Assembly: GCA_029834535.1 (NCBI GenBank)
Contig: JAQMWT010000242.1
Span: 1 to 64,000, forward strand
Length of the DNA stretch: 64,000 nt
Reading direction: 5' to 3'
Origin: Chrysophaeum taylorii
Taxonomy: Eukaryota > Sar > Pelagophyceae > Pelagomonadales > Pelagomonadaceae
Positions 52,956 through 62,843 of the stretch are shown here, in pieces. The position numbers and the translations under genes were made by a program. Each line of letters opens with the position of its first letter. Positions within the stretch are counted from its first letter, which is position 1. The notes beneath the pieces were generated by a model that made no database searches, had not been told where the DNA came from, and saw only the letters and a list, made by a program, of their open reading frames with translations.

Positions 52956-55900
52956 TCACCCCGCATCGTCCTCTTCCGACGACGACGACGATGACGACGC
53001 GGATGACGCCTTTTTCTTCTTCTTCCGAGAGGTTGAGGATGCCGACTGCTTTGCTTGGAACTTTACGAGGTATGCGGGGTAGGCCTGGAAATCGGAATAG
53101 GTGACGTAGATGGACGGCTTTTCCATGTTGTCGACGGTCGTGTCGAAGCGATGATGGGGCCTGTCGACGCGGAGCGGCGGTAGGGTCGTCTCCTGATTGC
53201 CGATGCAGTAGCACCCAACGAGGATACGCGACACGAGGACGTGCTGGATGCCCTCGTCGTCGGGCGGCGAGTACTTGGGAAAACAGGAATACTCCGAGTT
53301 GGTGGCAAAGTAGACGCCGCGGCCGTGCTGGGCCGCCGTCGAGCAGAAGTCCCGGTTGAATCCTTGGGCGACGATGCGCGCGGAGCTCACCTTGGTCGTC
53401 CCGTGGAAGACGGGCCAGCGCTCGACGCGGTCGAGGTCGCGCGTGCCTTCCTGCTCGAGCATCGTGAGGCGGTTGGCCGTAAACGCGCGCCAGAGCGAAA
53501 GATTTTGAACTCGGTCGACTGCGAGGACCTTGAAATAGCGGCGGTCGAAGAAGTCGGCGATCTGCCGGTGTTCCTTGTGGCCGTCGGCGAGAGGGACGAG
53601 GCCCTCGGCCTGGGTCCACGACTTGGGCGGCAGTAGGAATTTGAAGTCGGCGGGTTTGGCGGTGGGTAGCATGTCAAGCACGTCTTCGCACTTACGCACG
53701 CTCGACAGCGGAAACCACCCGGCGTTATCGAGAACTTCGGCCACGTTGCCGCGCGAGAGCTCGCGCCCAAACGCCCACTCGCCGCTATCGTGCTCGACGA
53801 CGATCGAGACAAGCATGCCGGGAACTAGCCGCATCGGGTTCCCCTGGATGTCGGTTGGCATGCCGCGAACCACCGGCACGCCGCGGACGACGCGGGTCGG
53901 CTCGGCCTCGCTCGCGACTTCCTCGATCACGACGCACACGGGACGCTGGAATCCCGTGTCGACGCGGCGCTGCCACATCTTCTTGACGTCGACCTCGTAC
54001 TTGGCGTCTGCGAGGCTCGACTCGGTGTCGTCCATGAGCTCGTTGAACTGGTCGAGCCATAGTCGCGGGCTGGCGTTCGAGTCGCTGCGAAACGCGTAGT
54101 ACAGCTCGGAGAGCCGACGTTGCACCTCGGCCAACTCGTACTTGATCCAGAGAGATCCCTGACGCGTCATGTTCTGGCTCCACTTGCCCATGTGCCGCTG
54201 GTGCTCGCGCCAGTACCACGTGAGGACGACAGCCCGCCCGCTGTCGACGCGCAGCACGCGCCGCGTGCTTTTGGTCTTTATGTTCCGCTGGATCATGATC
54301 GCGACGTCGATCTCGAGCTGCTTGTCTTTGCTCACGTGAATCTTGAGCTTGTGCAGCGAGGCCTTGGGCATCCCGCCCGCGACCGCGGCGTCGGCCGCTT
54401 GCAGCCGTAGTTTCTCCTTGGTTGCCGGAGGCAGCTGGAGATATTTATGCCAAAGTTCCGAGAGCTGGTCTTGGACGAGGCTGTCGTATGGCGCCCATTT
54501 CGTGACCCCGTCCTTGTCGATCAGCACGCGATCCCTCTCCCCGCCGGCGTCGTTGGTGCACTCCCAGTACCAGAGGCTTTCGTAGTACACGTCGCCGGGA
54601 TCCTCCTCTTCTTTGAGCTCCTCCTTGATCTCGCCGTCCGAAGACGAACGACGGTGATTCTGCTGGAACGACGTACTCGTCGTGCCTAGCGGTGCCGTCT
54701 CGACGACGGCCTGATCACTACTGTTTTCGTCGTCGTCGTTCGACTGGAGTGCGTAGACAACCACGTTATTCTGCGAGCCCTGACTAAAGAGGTCGCCGGC
54801 ACCGCGCTTTTCGATCACGCTGCTGATCGTGCGGCGCGTCTCGTGCGCCGTCGGATCAAACGCCTCGACGACCTCGTAGGCGTTGAGCGAGGCCACCAAA
54901 GCGCGGCGGTGGCGTTTCGTTTGGCGGCTAAACGCTCTGCACATGCAGCAGCACATGATGAGAACGAGCGTGCTGAACCCAACGCCAAACGAGACGAAAA
55001 TGCGCATATTTCGGCGGTCGTAGCGACGGGCGGAAGTGCCGTCCTCGCTCGCGTCCGCAATAGCCGGCGGCTCGTCGTCAGGCGGCTGCGTCAATTCTCC
55101 CGGCCAGATTATTTGGTTTTCCCAGACGACGAGCTGATGTGTTGAAGCGGGATACTCTCCCGCGACGACGAACTCCGCGAAAGAAAAGAACAGCGGTAAG
55201 GACAAAAGCATTCGCTTGCCGTCGCCGTTGACGAGCTGAAGGTTGACCAACTCCAAAGTGCCGAGGCGATCGCCGTCGGGCGCCAGCGTCACGTTGCCAG
55301 AGGCGCCCTCGAAGCGCGGCAGCTCGAGGATCGCGTCGAACGCGCTCGCCGTGCTGTCGCCCGCGGCATCGACGCCTTTGGCATACGCGAGAACCGCGTC
55401 GCTCCAAAATAGAGAGACGCGCGTCGACGTGAGAGGGTCGCCGTCGACGTCGCAGTAGTGGTAGTTGTCACTACTCGTGGCGATTTCGGCCTCGATGTCG
55501 TCGTCGTGGACCTCCTCCATCGGGCGGATGCTGTACCCCGTTTGCTGGAGCGCATCTTCGTCGTCCTCGTTCTTGACGAAGTCGTAGCTTATGCCCGGAG
55601 CGTACGACCGGTCGACGCACGATTCTGCCGTCGGACCGTGCGCCGCCCAGGCGTCCACGTAGGTGGTGGTCGCCGCGCCGCCGCTCTCGTAATCGGGATA
55701 GTGATCCAAAAAACCAAGGCTGCCGCGCTGGCCATAAAATGCGTCGTAGTCGACGGCTTCGCCCTCTGACGAAGACGAGATCAGTGCATCTTGCGAGGGG
55801 AGATGGTTGAGCCACGCGTAGCCGGCGCCGTTCAGCACGCCCGTGCGGTACGACGCCGCGAACAGAGAGCGCTGGACGCGGGGCTGCGCGACGAGCAGCA

Positions 55901-58421
55901 CAATCCTGGCACCAGTCGCATCGACCACGTCGAGAACATCTTCGGCGCTCACGTCTTGCCTGTCGAAATCTTGGAGGGAGATAGCAACGCCGCCCGCGTC
56001 GATCTCGCGCCGGCACGCGTCCCCGACGCACGCGCCCCCGCCGAGGACGTCGTACGCGTAGACGTCGGCGAAGGCGGCGGCCGCCGACGCTGCCCATTGC
56101 GAGTCGTCGTGGACGATCGCGACGTGTTGCCAGCCGTAGTAAGCCACGAGATCTCCGAGCGCATGCGCGATCTCGTTTTCGGGCGTCGCCAAGCGTACGA
56201 GAAACGGATACGTCGCGTCGTCTTCGAGAATACTCGCCGTCGTGCTCGTCGCGATGACGACGTACGCCTGGGTCTGACCTGTCGCTTCTGAAAATCTCGC
56301 TCGAATCGCCTCGTCGGCAAGCTCCGCGGCATCGTCCGAACAGCCCGTGATGACGGCGTCGACGCGAATTTCGAGCTCTCGCGCGATCTCGACGAGGGCT
56401 TCGTACGCGAGCGCGCGCGCGCATCCGACCGAGAGGTCGTATCCGATGAATTGAATTGACGGAGCGAGATCGTCGTAGTAGCCGTCGTCGCGGTCGTTCA
56501 GCATGTCCACCGTGAACAACGCGTGGTCGCACTGCTCGCGTGCCGACTCCGAGTCGGCATCGCACAGCACGACGATGTTTGCCAACGCGACGTCGGCCGT
56601 TTGCGAGATTCGCGTCTCGAGAGGGTACTCGACGTCCGGACGCAACGGGGCGTCGGGGTCACTATAGAATTCAGAGAGGTAGGCCGACACCGCCCGGAAC
56701 GCCGTGACACCCGAATAATACACGTTGGTGGCGTCGTCGACGTCGATGATGTCGGCGAACGCAAAGTCGTCGCCGAGGAAACGCGACGACACGGCGAGCG
56801 AGTACTTCGCGGCCTCGGCGTCGTCGCTCAGCAGCTCGCCGTCGAAATAAATTCGTTCGCCGACGGTTGGCGTCTCCCCCAAGTAATACCAGGTCACTTG
56901 GAGCCGCGACGAGATCTGGAGAAAGAAGCGGTCGCCGTAGAACTCGGAGGAAGACGAATCGTCCGCTTGGAGCGAGTGCGACTCGATGACGAGGCGCTCG
57001 AACGAATGCTGGAGCAGGACGCGCAGGGCCGGTCCGGTGATGCCGTCAAGGCGCACGATTTCGTCGCCGATGTCGGGCAACATCTCGAGAAGATGCGAGT
57101 CGAGGACATCGAACTTGAACAACGAGGCCTGGATGGCGCCGCACGGCACGAAGCCGACGTCGGCGGCGACGTACCACGCGAGGGCGTCGGCGACGAGGTC
57201 ACCTGCGGGGCACTCGGCTACAGCGCAGCCGCACATCGAAACGCCTTCGACAGCGAGACTCGTACACATCTGCCCGGGAATGAGGTGGGAGCCATCGACG
57301 GTGTCCCAAACGTAACCGGCGAGGCCGAGGTCCCAGTCGCCGAGTTTGTTGTCGATCTCCTGCTTGTACGCGTCAATCACCTCTCGCGTCACCGCGTCCT
57401 CGTCGGCGTAACAGTCCAGGTCGGTGCGGTTGATTTTTGACAGCCCAGGTTGAAGGAACGGTAGCTCCTCTTTGACGCCGATCGTCACGTTCGTGAGCGC
57501 TGTTCCGTGCTGCGAGTCGTCGATCGACGCGATCGCCACCGTTTCGTCAGCCCAGTTTGGGAGCTCGTGAACGACCGACCTCTCGCCGACCAGCGCGCCG
57601 TCTACAATCACGGCAGTCGTGGAGGGATATTGGTACACGAACTGAAGACCGGGTGCGCCGAGCAAGTCTTCCTCTTGGTCGCCAGACATAGTGACGACGA
57701 TGATTTGCGGCGGGTACGACCATCGACTCATCTCGCGAAATGCGCGAACCATGGCCTGCTCGGGGGAAATGAGGCGGTCCGCGTAATAGGGCGAAACCGT
57801 GCGGAGCTCCATTTCGTCAATCATCGTCAAAATGGCCGCTATCGGGGCTTGATAAACGTCGGGATAGCCCGAGTCATCGCCTCGATCAAACAGCGTGATG
57901 TTGGCAATCTGCGCGACCGTGTCGTTCAAGTACGGCTCGTTCGAGAGGTCGAGGTTGGTCGCAATCGCGGGGGGCCCGCCGCGCCTCAAGTACTCGCCCA
58001 ACAGGACACCCCCCGTGGGATCGTCATCGTTGACGCCCGCGGCGAAATCCCTCGGCGAGAGTGCGCGGACATCATAGCCCGACGACTCGAACAGCTCGGC
58101 CGCGACCTCCCCTTCGAAGGCTGGGAAGAACAAACCCGACCCGGAGAAGAAGCCGCCGAGGTCCAAGGCGATGATTGCCGACTTGCCCTCCGCGATGGCC
58201 TGAGTCTTCCGGGCTTTGATGGCCTCGACTCGTCGCGCTGCTCCGCCATCGCACTCGCACGGCTGGGAAGCGTACTTGTCGAGCGAACATTCGCCCAACC
58301 CCGCCACGTCGACGGGATACTGGGCGCCCAGCACGTCATTTGTGACCACAAACTCCACCTCGTACGCGACTGCCACCGTCCAGAAGATGTGAGCAATGAC
58401 CCTCCAGCCATTTCCTTTCAT
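52956..58421 (-). CDS. Receptor-like transmembrane PARP with pseudo-nucleotidase and ligand-binding ectodomains
   Basis: About 1,821 residues, one exon. MKGNGWRVIAHIFWTVAVAY is a signal peptide. Domain 1 follows the 5'-nucleotidase fold (FVVTNDVLGAQYPVD; GGAARRVEAIKAR; ALDLGGFFSGSGLF; later CPAGDLVADALAWY), but the metal and catalytic residues are lost: NDVL for NDVH, SPRDF for GNHEF, TMSGD for SHSG, YQYPST for GHSHT. Domain 2 (about 605-1,070) resembles the ANF/periplasmic-binding type I receptor domain (ANIVVLCDAD, VYYSGV earlier, YPFLVRLATPENEIAHALGD, YYGWQHVAIVHDDSQW). One membrane span (FVSFGVGFSTLVLIMCCCMC, about 1,137-1,160) precedes a cytosolic region with WWE-like parts and a PARP catalytic domain (about 1,600-1,780): RVQNLSLWRAF, FHGTTKVSSARIVAQGF, GRGVYFATNSEYS, FQAYPAYLV. 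The H-Y pair is present and Ile stands where poly-ADP-ribosylating enzymes have Glu, predicting mono-ADP-ribosylation. The start is the inner Met; another lies 19 residues upstream. Confidence 0.88.
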   Translation of the reverse strand: MKGNGWRVIAHIFWTVAVAYEVEFVVTNDVLGAQYPVDVAGLGECSLDKYASQPCECDGGAARRVEAIKARKTQAIAEGKSAIIALDLGGFFSGSGLFFPAFEGEVAAELFESSGYDVRALSPRDFAAGVNDDDPTGGVLLGEYLRRGGPPAIATNLDLSNEPYLNDTVAQIANITLFDRGDDSGYPDVYQAPIAAILTMIDEMELRTVSPYYADRLISPEQAMVRAFREMSRWSYPPQIIVVTMSGDQEEDLLGAPGLQFVYQYPSTTAVIVDGALVGERSVVHELPNWADETVAIASIDDSQHGTALTNVTIGVKEELPFLQPGLSKINRTDLDCYADEDAVTREVIDAYKQEIDNKLGDWDLGLAGYVWDTVDGSHLIPGQMCTSLAVEGVSMCGCAVAECPAGDLVADALAWYVAADVGFVPCGAIQASLFKFDVLDSHLLEMLPDIGDEIVRLDGITGPALRVLLQHSFERLVIESHSLQADDSSSSEFYGDRFFLQISSRLQVTWYYLGETPTVGERIYFDGELLSDDAEAAKYSLAVSSRFLGDDFAFADIIDVDDATNVYYSGVTAFRAVSAYLSEFYSDPDAPLRPDVEYPLETRISQTADVALANIVVLCDADSESAREQCDHALFTVDMLNDRDDGYYDDLAPSIQFIGYDLSVGCARALAYEALVEIARELEIRVDAVITGCSDDAAELADEAIRARFSEATGQTQAYVVIATSTTASILEDDATYPFLVRLATPENEIAHALGDLVAYYGWQHVAIVHDDSQWAASAAAAFADVYAYDVLGGGACVGDACRREIDAGGVAISLQDFDRQDVSAEDVLDVVDATGARIVLLVAQPRVQRSLFAASYRTGVLNGAGYAWLNHLPSQDALISSSSEGEAVDYDAFYGQRGSLGFLDHYPDYESGGAATTTYVDAWAAHGPTAESCVDRSYAPGISYDFVKNEDDEDALQQTGYSIRPMEEVHDDDIEAEIATSSDNYHYCDVDGDPLTSTRVSLFWSDAVLAYAKGVDAAGDSTASAFDAILELPRFEGASGNVTLAPDGDRLGTLELVNLQLVNGDGKRMLLSLPLFFSFAEFVVAGEYPASTHQLVVWENQIIWPGELTQPPDDEPPAIADASEDGTSARRYDRRNMRIFVSFGVGFSTLVLIMCCCMCRAFSRQTKRHRRALVASLNAYEVVEAFDPTAHETRRTISSVIEKRGAGDLFSQGSQNNVVVYALQSNDDDENSSDQAVVETAPLGTTSTSFQQNHRRSSSDGEIKEELKEEEDPGDVYYESLWYWECTNDAGGERDRVLIDKDGVTKWAPYDSLVQDQLSELWHKYLQLPPATKEKLRLQAADAAVAGGMPKASLHKLKIHVSKDKQLEIDVAIMIQRNIKTKSTRRVLRVDSGRAVVLTWYWREHQRHMGKWSQNMTRQGSLWIKYELAEVQRRLSELYYAFRSDSNASPRLWLDQFNELMDDTESSLADAKYEVDVKKMWQRRVDTGFQRPVCVVIEEVASEAEPTRVVRGVPVVRGMPTDIQGNPMRLVPGMLVSIVVEHDSGEWAFGRELSRGNVAEVLDNAGWFPLSSVRKCEDVLDMLPTAKPADFKFLLPPKSWTQAEGLVPLADGHKEHRQIADFFDRRYFKVLAVDRVQNLSLWRAFTANRLTMLEQEGTRDLDRVERWPVFHGTTKVSSARIVAQGFNRDFCSTAAQHGRGVYFATNSEYSCFPKYSPPDDEGIQHVLVSRILVGCYCIGNQETTLPPLRVDRPHHRFDTTVDNMEKPSIYVTYSDFQAYPAYLVKFQAKQSASSTSRKKKKKASSASSSSSSSEEDDAG

Positions 58422-58491
58422 CTTCCAGTGCTTCTGCCCCGGATGGTCTTGGTCTGTGTACCGCCGAATCCTGTACACTTTCGCAACACCG

Positions 58492-58543
58492 CTGGCAGTA
58501 TGTGTGATTCAGAAAGTACTGGCAGTATGTGTGATTCAGAAAG
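58492..58543 (+). repeat. 27-bp tandem duplication upstream of the receptor-PARP gene
   Basis: CTGGCAGTATGTGTGATTCA plus AGAAAG occurs at 58,492 and again at 58,519. It lies just before the gene on the minus strand, hence in its promoter or 5' leader. Confidence 0.85.
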
Positions 58544-58682
58544 GTACAAGACGCATCCCTAAATAACTCCGACAGCATTCCTGCAACGTGTAATAAATTC
58601 GAGGAAGATTCTCAATTGGTTCATTCGTTCGTGGGACGTCCGTCACCCCATACTAATTAAATTTTCCTTTATTCTCTGAGTA

Positions 58683-58846
58683 TATTAGTGGACATGGCGA
58701 CAAGCTTGATGGTCACTCTCCGCCGACCGACCTTTCGGCGCTCCTCGTCTACAGGCCCGTGATTCCGGACTGGCTCCTGTCGGTCCGGCCTGGCTCCCAT
58801 GCTCGGGAGAGGTCTGAAGTTAGTTAGTTAGTTAGTCTATTAGTGG
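58683..58846 (+). mobile_element. 5'-truncated SINE-like copy with 9-bp target duplication
   Basis: Flanked by tattagtgg at 58,683-58,691 and 58,838-58,846. The insert starts at ACATGGCGACAAGCTTGATG and ends GGCTCCCATGCTCGGGAGAG with (TTAG)n. 5' truncation is usual for target-primed reverse transcription. Confidence 0.85.
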
Positions 58847-59099
58847 CCGTTGGAAGCTTATTGCGCAGAAGGGCCTTTGGTCCGTTGGACGGTCGGGGGA
58901 CTAAACCCTCCCATGGGGTGGGGGTCGCGACCCCACCCCAGCGACTTGGTGGAAGAAGGCAGTTAAAGCTTAAAAGTTAAGTAACAACAAGCAACGACAA
59001 AAGAAGAAGAAAACGAGGACGTGCTGCGCAGCAGTAGCTACAACAAATAGCAATACAAAAAATAGTATGAGAAAAGAAGACGGAGGGAGACGGAGGCTT

Positions 59100-59511
59100 C
59101 AAGTTCACTTCGCTATCGCGATCTGCGCGTTCTCGGTAAAGGTGTTGGGGTTGGCAACAGTATCGCGCGGGGCACGGCGGATGGCCTCGGAGGCTTTGGT
59201 TGAAACAACAACTTTTATTTAATACAGGGTTCAAGATCAGTAGCGCTTCGAGGTCCAGCCTGGCTCCCATGCCCGGGAGAGGTCCGAAGTTAGTTAGTTA
59301 GTTAGCGCTTCGAGGTCAAGGTTCGTCTGCGCGAAGTCGCGTAGACGCTGGGAGTACCGGGGCAAGCTGCTGCACCTCCCAAATCAGGTGCTTTTCTGCG
59401 GCCGATGCTCCTTTCGACCCCTCTTCACGACGATCGGCAACACCATGTCGAACTGCTCGCCCTTCACGATCATCCCGGCGGTCCCGTATTTCATTTTCGC
59501 CTCTATTACTA
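59100..59511 (-). pseudogene. Possible gene fragments interrupted by a SINE tail
   Basis: On minus, MKYGTAGMIVKGEQFDMVLP (from about 59,490) ends at a stop near 59,390, and downstream a frame STKASEAIRRAPRDTVANPN ends with a stop near 59,100. The SINE fragment sits between them. Both pieces have natural composition, but I recognise no family and cannot join them in one frame. 58,847-59,099 shows nothing recognisable apart from a Pro/Ser- and Cys-rich frame. Confidence 0.3.
59241..59317 (+). mobile_element. Extremely truncated SINE/LINE 3' end with 15-bp target duplication
   Basis: Only 47 bp of element remain (GGCTCCCATGCCCGGGAGAG to TTAGTTAGTTAG), between perfect copies of tagcgcttcgaggtc at 59,241-59,255 and 59,303-59,317. 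The G at the GCCCGGGAGAG position equals the LINE at 6.6 kb rather than the SINE-like copies. Confidence 0.88.
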
Positions 59512-60786
59512 ATCCTTACTACTAATCGACAGATGTTTGTCTGTCTGTCTGTCTGTCTCTTTCTTTCTTTGTCTTTAAATGTCGACTGCTAAGAGGGGTG
59601 TGTGTGTGGGGGGCATGAAGGATGTGGGTGGGTTTGTGGGGTATGAGGGATGTGCCTGACGGGCGGAGATAAGTACGCGGGACCTAGTCGGGGTCATCGC
59701 CGAGGCGTGGGGCAGGCGAAGAGGGGGCGGGCCCGCCCGTAGGTCGTACGCATGCTGCCGCCGGACGTATGTGCGACGAAGGGTGACTGTTTGTCCCTCG
59801 ATTTAGGGTAAGGATCAGGTAGGCACGCGAGCCAGACATTGATCCTTCAAGCCGTCTACGGCGACCTCGCAGACTATTTCCACGACCCGCGGCGGCTCTT
59901 TCAGCGCGCCATTCTCACGCCCCGTCGAAAAGATGTTGTCGATGCTGACAACGCGCGCATGACCGCGGCCTTTTTTCCCGGAGACGAGGCGTCGGAGTTC
60001 TTTTCGGCAGACTAGGTTGGGTCGGAAGACGGCGCCTCGCTCTTTACAGTCGAGTTTTCGACTCCCTGACAACCAACGGCATGCTGACTTTGAGCGCGAG
60101 CTTAAGGTCTTCGCGACCTCGACCCGTCGCACGGCCACTGCAACGGTACCAGATACATGATCGATCGTGTCGTGTCACCGAGGCTCCTCCAACCTGTATC
60201 CCTTAAGGCCCGCCGACGCCAAACGATCAACAAGAGCCAGGGCCACAAGAGCCAGGGCCAGACGCCCCGCGAGGTCGGCGTCCTCTTGCCCAAACCCGTC
60301 TTCTGCCACGTCCAGCTCTACGTGGCTCCCTGTCGATCGGCAACCCCGAGGATATAATCATCTGGGTCGACGACTCCACCCTACCCCACACGTGCTGCGC
60401 AATACCGACAAGCCCCCTCCCGGCGTCTACACGCGCACTATAGGTGAACTTACTGGGACCAGGTGAATTTACTGGGGTTAGAGATTGGGATTAGGTGAAT
60501 AAAGTGACCAGGTGAACTTACTGGGGGTTTTAGAGTGAACTCAAAGGTTAGCGGCGTGTGCGGATCAAGGCAGCTTGGATTGGCGGAGGCGAGAGCGACG
60601 AGCTCGAAGGAGTGGGTGTGAGCACGAGTGGGTTTACGCCGAACTTACTGGGGTTAGAGATTTGGACTAGGTGAACTTACTGACCAGGTGAACTTATTCA
60701 AAAAAATTTCAAGAAACTTACTGGGACCAGGTGAACTTACTGGGGTTAGAGATTGGGACTAGGTGAACTTACTGCCCTGCACTTGT
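59512..60786 (+). mobile_element. Helitron derivative E with an inserted GTCGAC-repeat unit
   Basis: Same ends as A to D. After CGACAGATGTTTGTCTGTC a 220-bp unit with TCTTTAAATGTCGACTGC and GTCGGGGTCATCGCCGAG (59,570-59,790) is present, then the common body resumes (CCCTCGATTTAGGGTAAGGA). The helicase fragment reads LTPRRKDVVDADNARM and QGQTPREVGVLLPKPVF. The tail is rich in GTGAACTTACTGG. Confidence 0.8.
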
Positions 60787-61245
60787 CTATCAAAAAAAAA
60801 ACTTCGTGGTTCGCGAGGGGTGGCCCGCCACCATTACCCATGCAGGAGAAAGCACGACGGTTAGATTCTTAGAATGGACGGGAGGGAGGGAAAATGGACT
60901 TTATCGCCAGCACGAACTTGATGGAGACCTTGAGGAGAGCTTAGATCCGAGATTCGTAAAAAACAGTTAGTTTTCTCTGGCAACCAGCCTTTCCTTCGAA
61001 ACCGAGCAGCCCCCGTGTGTAAGAAAAAGACACTCGGCGGGATCTCTCTCGCATAATATATCGACGCGGGATCCGGACAGGGCCCCCCCCCCCCCTTGTC
61101 ATCGTCACCGTCACCGTCACCGTCGTCAATATGAAGGTCACCCCCTCGCGCGTCGCCCCCATGCTGCCCTGAAACCCTGTCTCGCTTTCGCGGCGGCGGC
61201 GGAAACGGCCCTTGTATGGGCAATAAGAGGTCGGTCCTTCGATAC
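60787..61245. other. 3' flank of the PfkB gene
   Basis: Contains a run of 15 C at 61,081-61,095 and a GTCACCGTCACCGTC short repeat (about 61,105). A long minus frame here runs antisense-shifted through the kinase gene and is not believed. Likely 3' untranslated sequence and spacer. Confidence 0.4.
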
Positions 61246-62211
61246 CTAGTGGAGCCGGAGCACATTGGTGTCGGCGCGGAGCTGGCGCGCGAGGGCGATA
61301 TCAAAGGCCGCATTGTCTGGCGTGAGACAGCTGGCGGCGCCGCAAGCAAGGCCAAATGCAAAGGCGGCGAGGATGCGCGGGAGACGGTCATCGCGTTGGG
61401 GTCGAACAAAACCGGCGAGCGTGGCCCCCGCGACGGCGTCTCCGGCACCGATGGGCGAGGAAACGGACCCGGGCAAGGCAGGCAATCGTAACGAGTACAG
61501 CGCGCCGTCGACGAGGGCGCCCGCAGGGAACTTACTGTCGGTCCAGAGGACCGCCTCGAAGCCGAAGCGGCGCGCGACGAGGGCCGCGGCGTTTCCGAGC
61601 TGGTCCGCGTCGCGCGGGGCGGCGCTGTCCGAGCGGTGATCATCGTCGATTCCCGCGAGTCCGAGGAGCTCGCGCGCGTTGACCTTAAGCACGGCGCCGC
61701 GCCAAGCGCCTTCTCGGAGGCCGTGCACGGTGTCGAGGAGCACGAGTTGCGAGGGCGCGCAGTGGTCGACGATCGTGCGGTAGGCCGACGCGTCGAGGCC
61801 GGGTGGTATCGATCCCATAACCAGGACCGCCGCGGCGCGAGGCAGTCGCCGCAGCAACTCGTCGAACTCGGCGCTCTGGATTTCGCCGCTCGGCTCGACG
61901 ATCTCCGTCGCGTCCTCGTCGTCGACGAGCGTCGTGCAGACGCGCGTCTTCGAGGCCACGCGCACCCAAAGCCCTTCGTCGCACCCCGGGGCCCGTCGTC
62001 GCAGGAGCGTTTCCAAATCGTCGTCGCAGAACTGGGCGAGAAGAGCATCTCCGAGGCCTGCGGCGCGGGCAGCGAGCCACGCGCCTTGGCCCTTGCCGCC
62101 AACCCCTGTCGAAGCCTCGACGCCTCGATTCACGGTCCCCGGCGCGAGCTTTGTCTTGAGCCGTACGCGTCGTTGCACGGCCCCGTTCAATCCGACGACG
62201 ACCACAACCAT
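61246..62211 (-). CDS. PfkB-family sugar (phosphate) kinase
   Basis: 321 residues from MVVVVVGLNGAVQ, the usual strand at the start of this fold; a Met 24 residues upstream adds only an unlikely leader. TVNRGVEASTGVGGKGQGAW (about 25-45) is the substrate-binding Gly-Gly-Lys-Gly motif seen in 1-phosphofructokinase and tagatose-6-phosphate kinase, VLVMGSIPPGL (about 131) follows, and SPIGAGDAVAGATLAGF (about 263) is the ATP/anion-hole signature with the catalytic Asp. It would phosphorylate a sugar or sugar phosphate with ATP; GGKGQ rather than GGN points to the LacC/FruK-type branch. Exact substrate cannot be told. Confidence 0.85.
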   Translation of the reverse strand: MVVVVVGLNGAVQRRVRLKTKLAPGTVNRGVEASTGVGGKGQGAWLAARAAGLGDALLAQFCDDDLETLLRRRAPGCDEGLWVRVASKTRVCTTLVDDEDATEIVEPSGEIQSAEFDELLRRLPRAAAVLVMGSIPPGLDASAYRTIVDHCAPSQLVLLDTVHGLREGAWRGAVLKVNARELLGLAGIDDDHRSDSAAPRDADQLGNAAALVARRFGFEAVLWTDSKFPAGALVDGALYSLRLPALPGSVSSPIGAGDAVAGATLAGFVRPQRDDRLPRILAAFAFGLACGAASCLTPDNAAFDIALARQLRADTNVLRLH

Positions 62212-62843
62212 TGTGGGAGGGACTTCACCATTTATTATTAATCCTTCTTTCGGATTCTGAAAATGAACAGAAGTGAAATACATTAATGCACTTCGGCAAA
62301 TAAATCGACCCAGTTCACCAGCTACGGCGACGCCGCTCGTGCCGTGCGCGCCCGAGAAGACGGCAAGTCAGCAGTTCTGGAGCTTGCTCGCCGTCCGGAG
62401 CCAACGAAAGCGAGCTTCCCTAGGCCGAGCATTCAACGCAGCGACGACCTCTGCTAGAGGGTCTTATTTGGCGGTGGCCACTCTTGGACCGCGTGCAGAC
62501 GATCCGGCGCTTGATGCCCGATCTCGTCCGATGCCACCGCCGTCGACAACGGCTGGCAGGAGGCCCTCAAATGGCCCCGCTTGATCGCGATCGACGGCTG
62601 CCATGGCAGGAGTTCAAGTCGATCCCCCGTCCACAACCATCGAGCCTCGAACTTTGACGCCTTTTTTGCGCACGCCAACCCTAATATCGCTCGGCTCGAC
62701 GAATTCCGCCTTATCGCCTACTATCTCTGCGTCTTTGCGCGGCAGACTTGCCACTCTGCCGAAGAGATCGAAAAGGGCATCATATTATTCATGTCAAAGA
62801 GACGACGACGTCGACGACCAATCTTTCGCCGGAGAAGTATCGC
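62212..62843. other. Spacer between kinase and EF-P
   Basis: Short competing frames on both strands (longest 103 and 88 residues) with no recognisable domain; holds the kinase promoter and EF-P 3' region. Confidence 0.3.

Noticed and set aside
58977-59270. 97-residue minus frame ending in a Leu/Cys-rich segment
   Set aside because: It starts inside the SINE target duplication and crosses the element border; composition looks like chance.
60861-62102. Minus-strand frame of 413 residues
   Set aside because: Shifted frame over the PfkB kinase, Ser/Arg-rich without domains; its tail lies in the kinase 3' flank.
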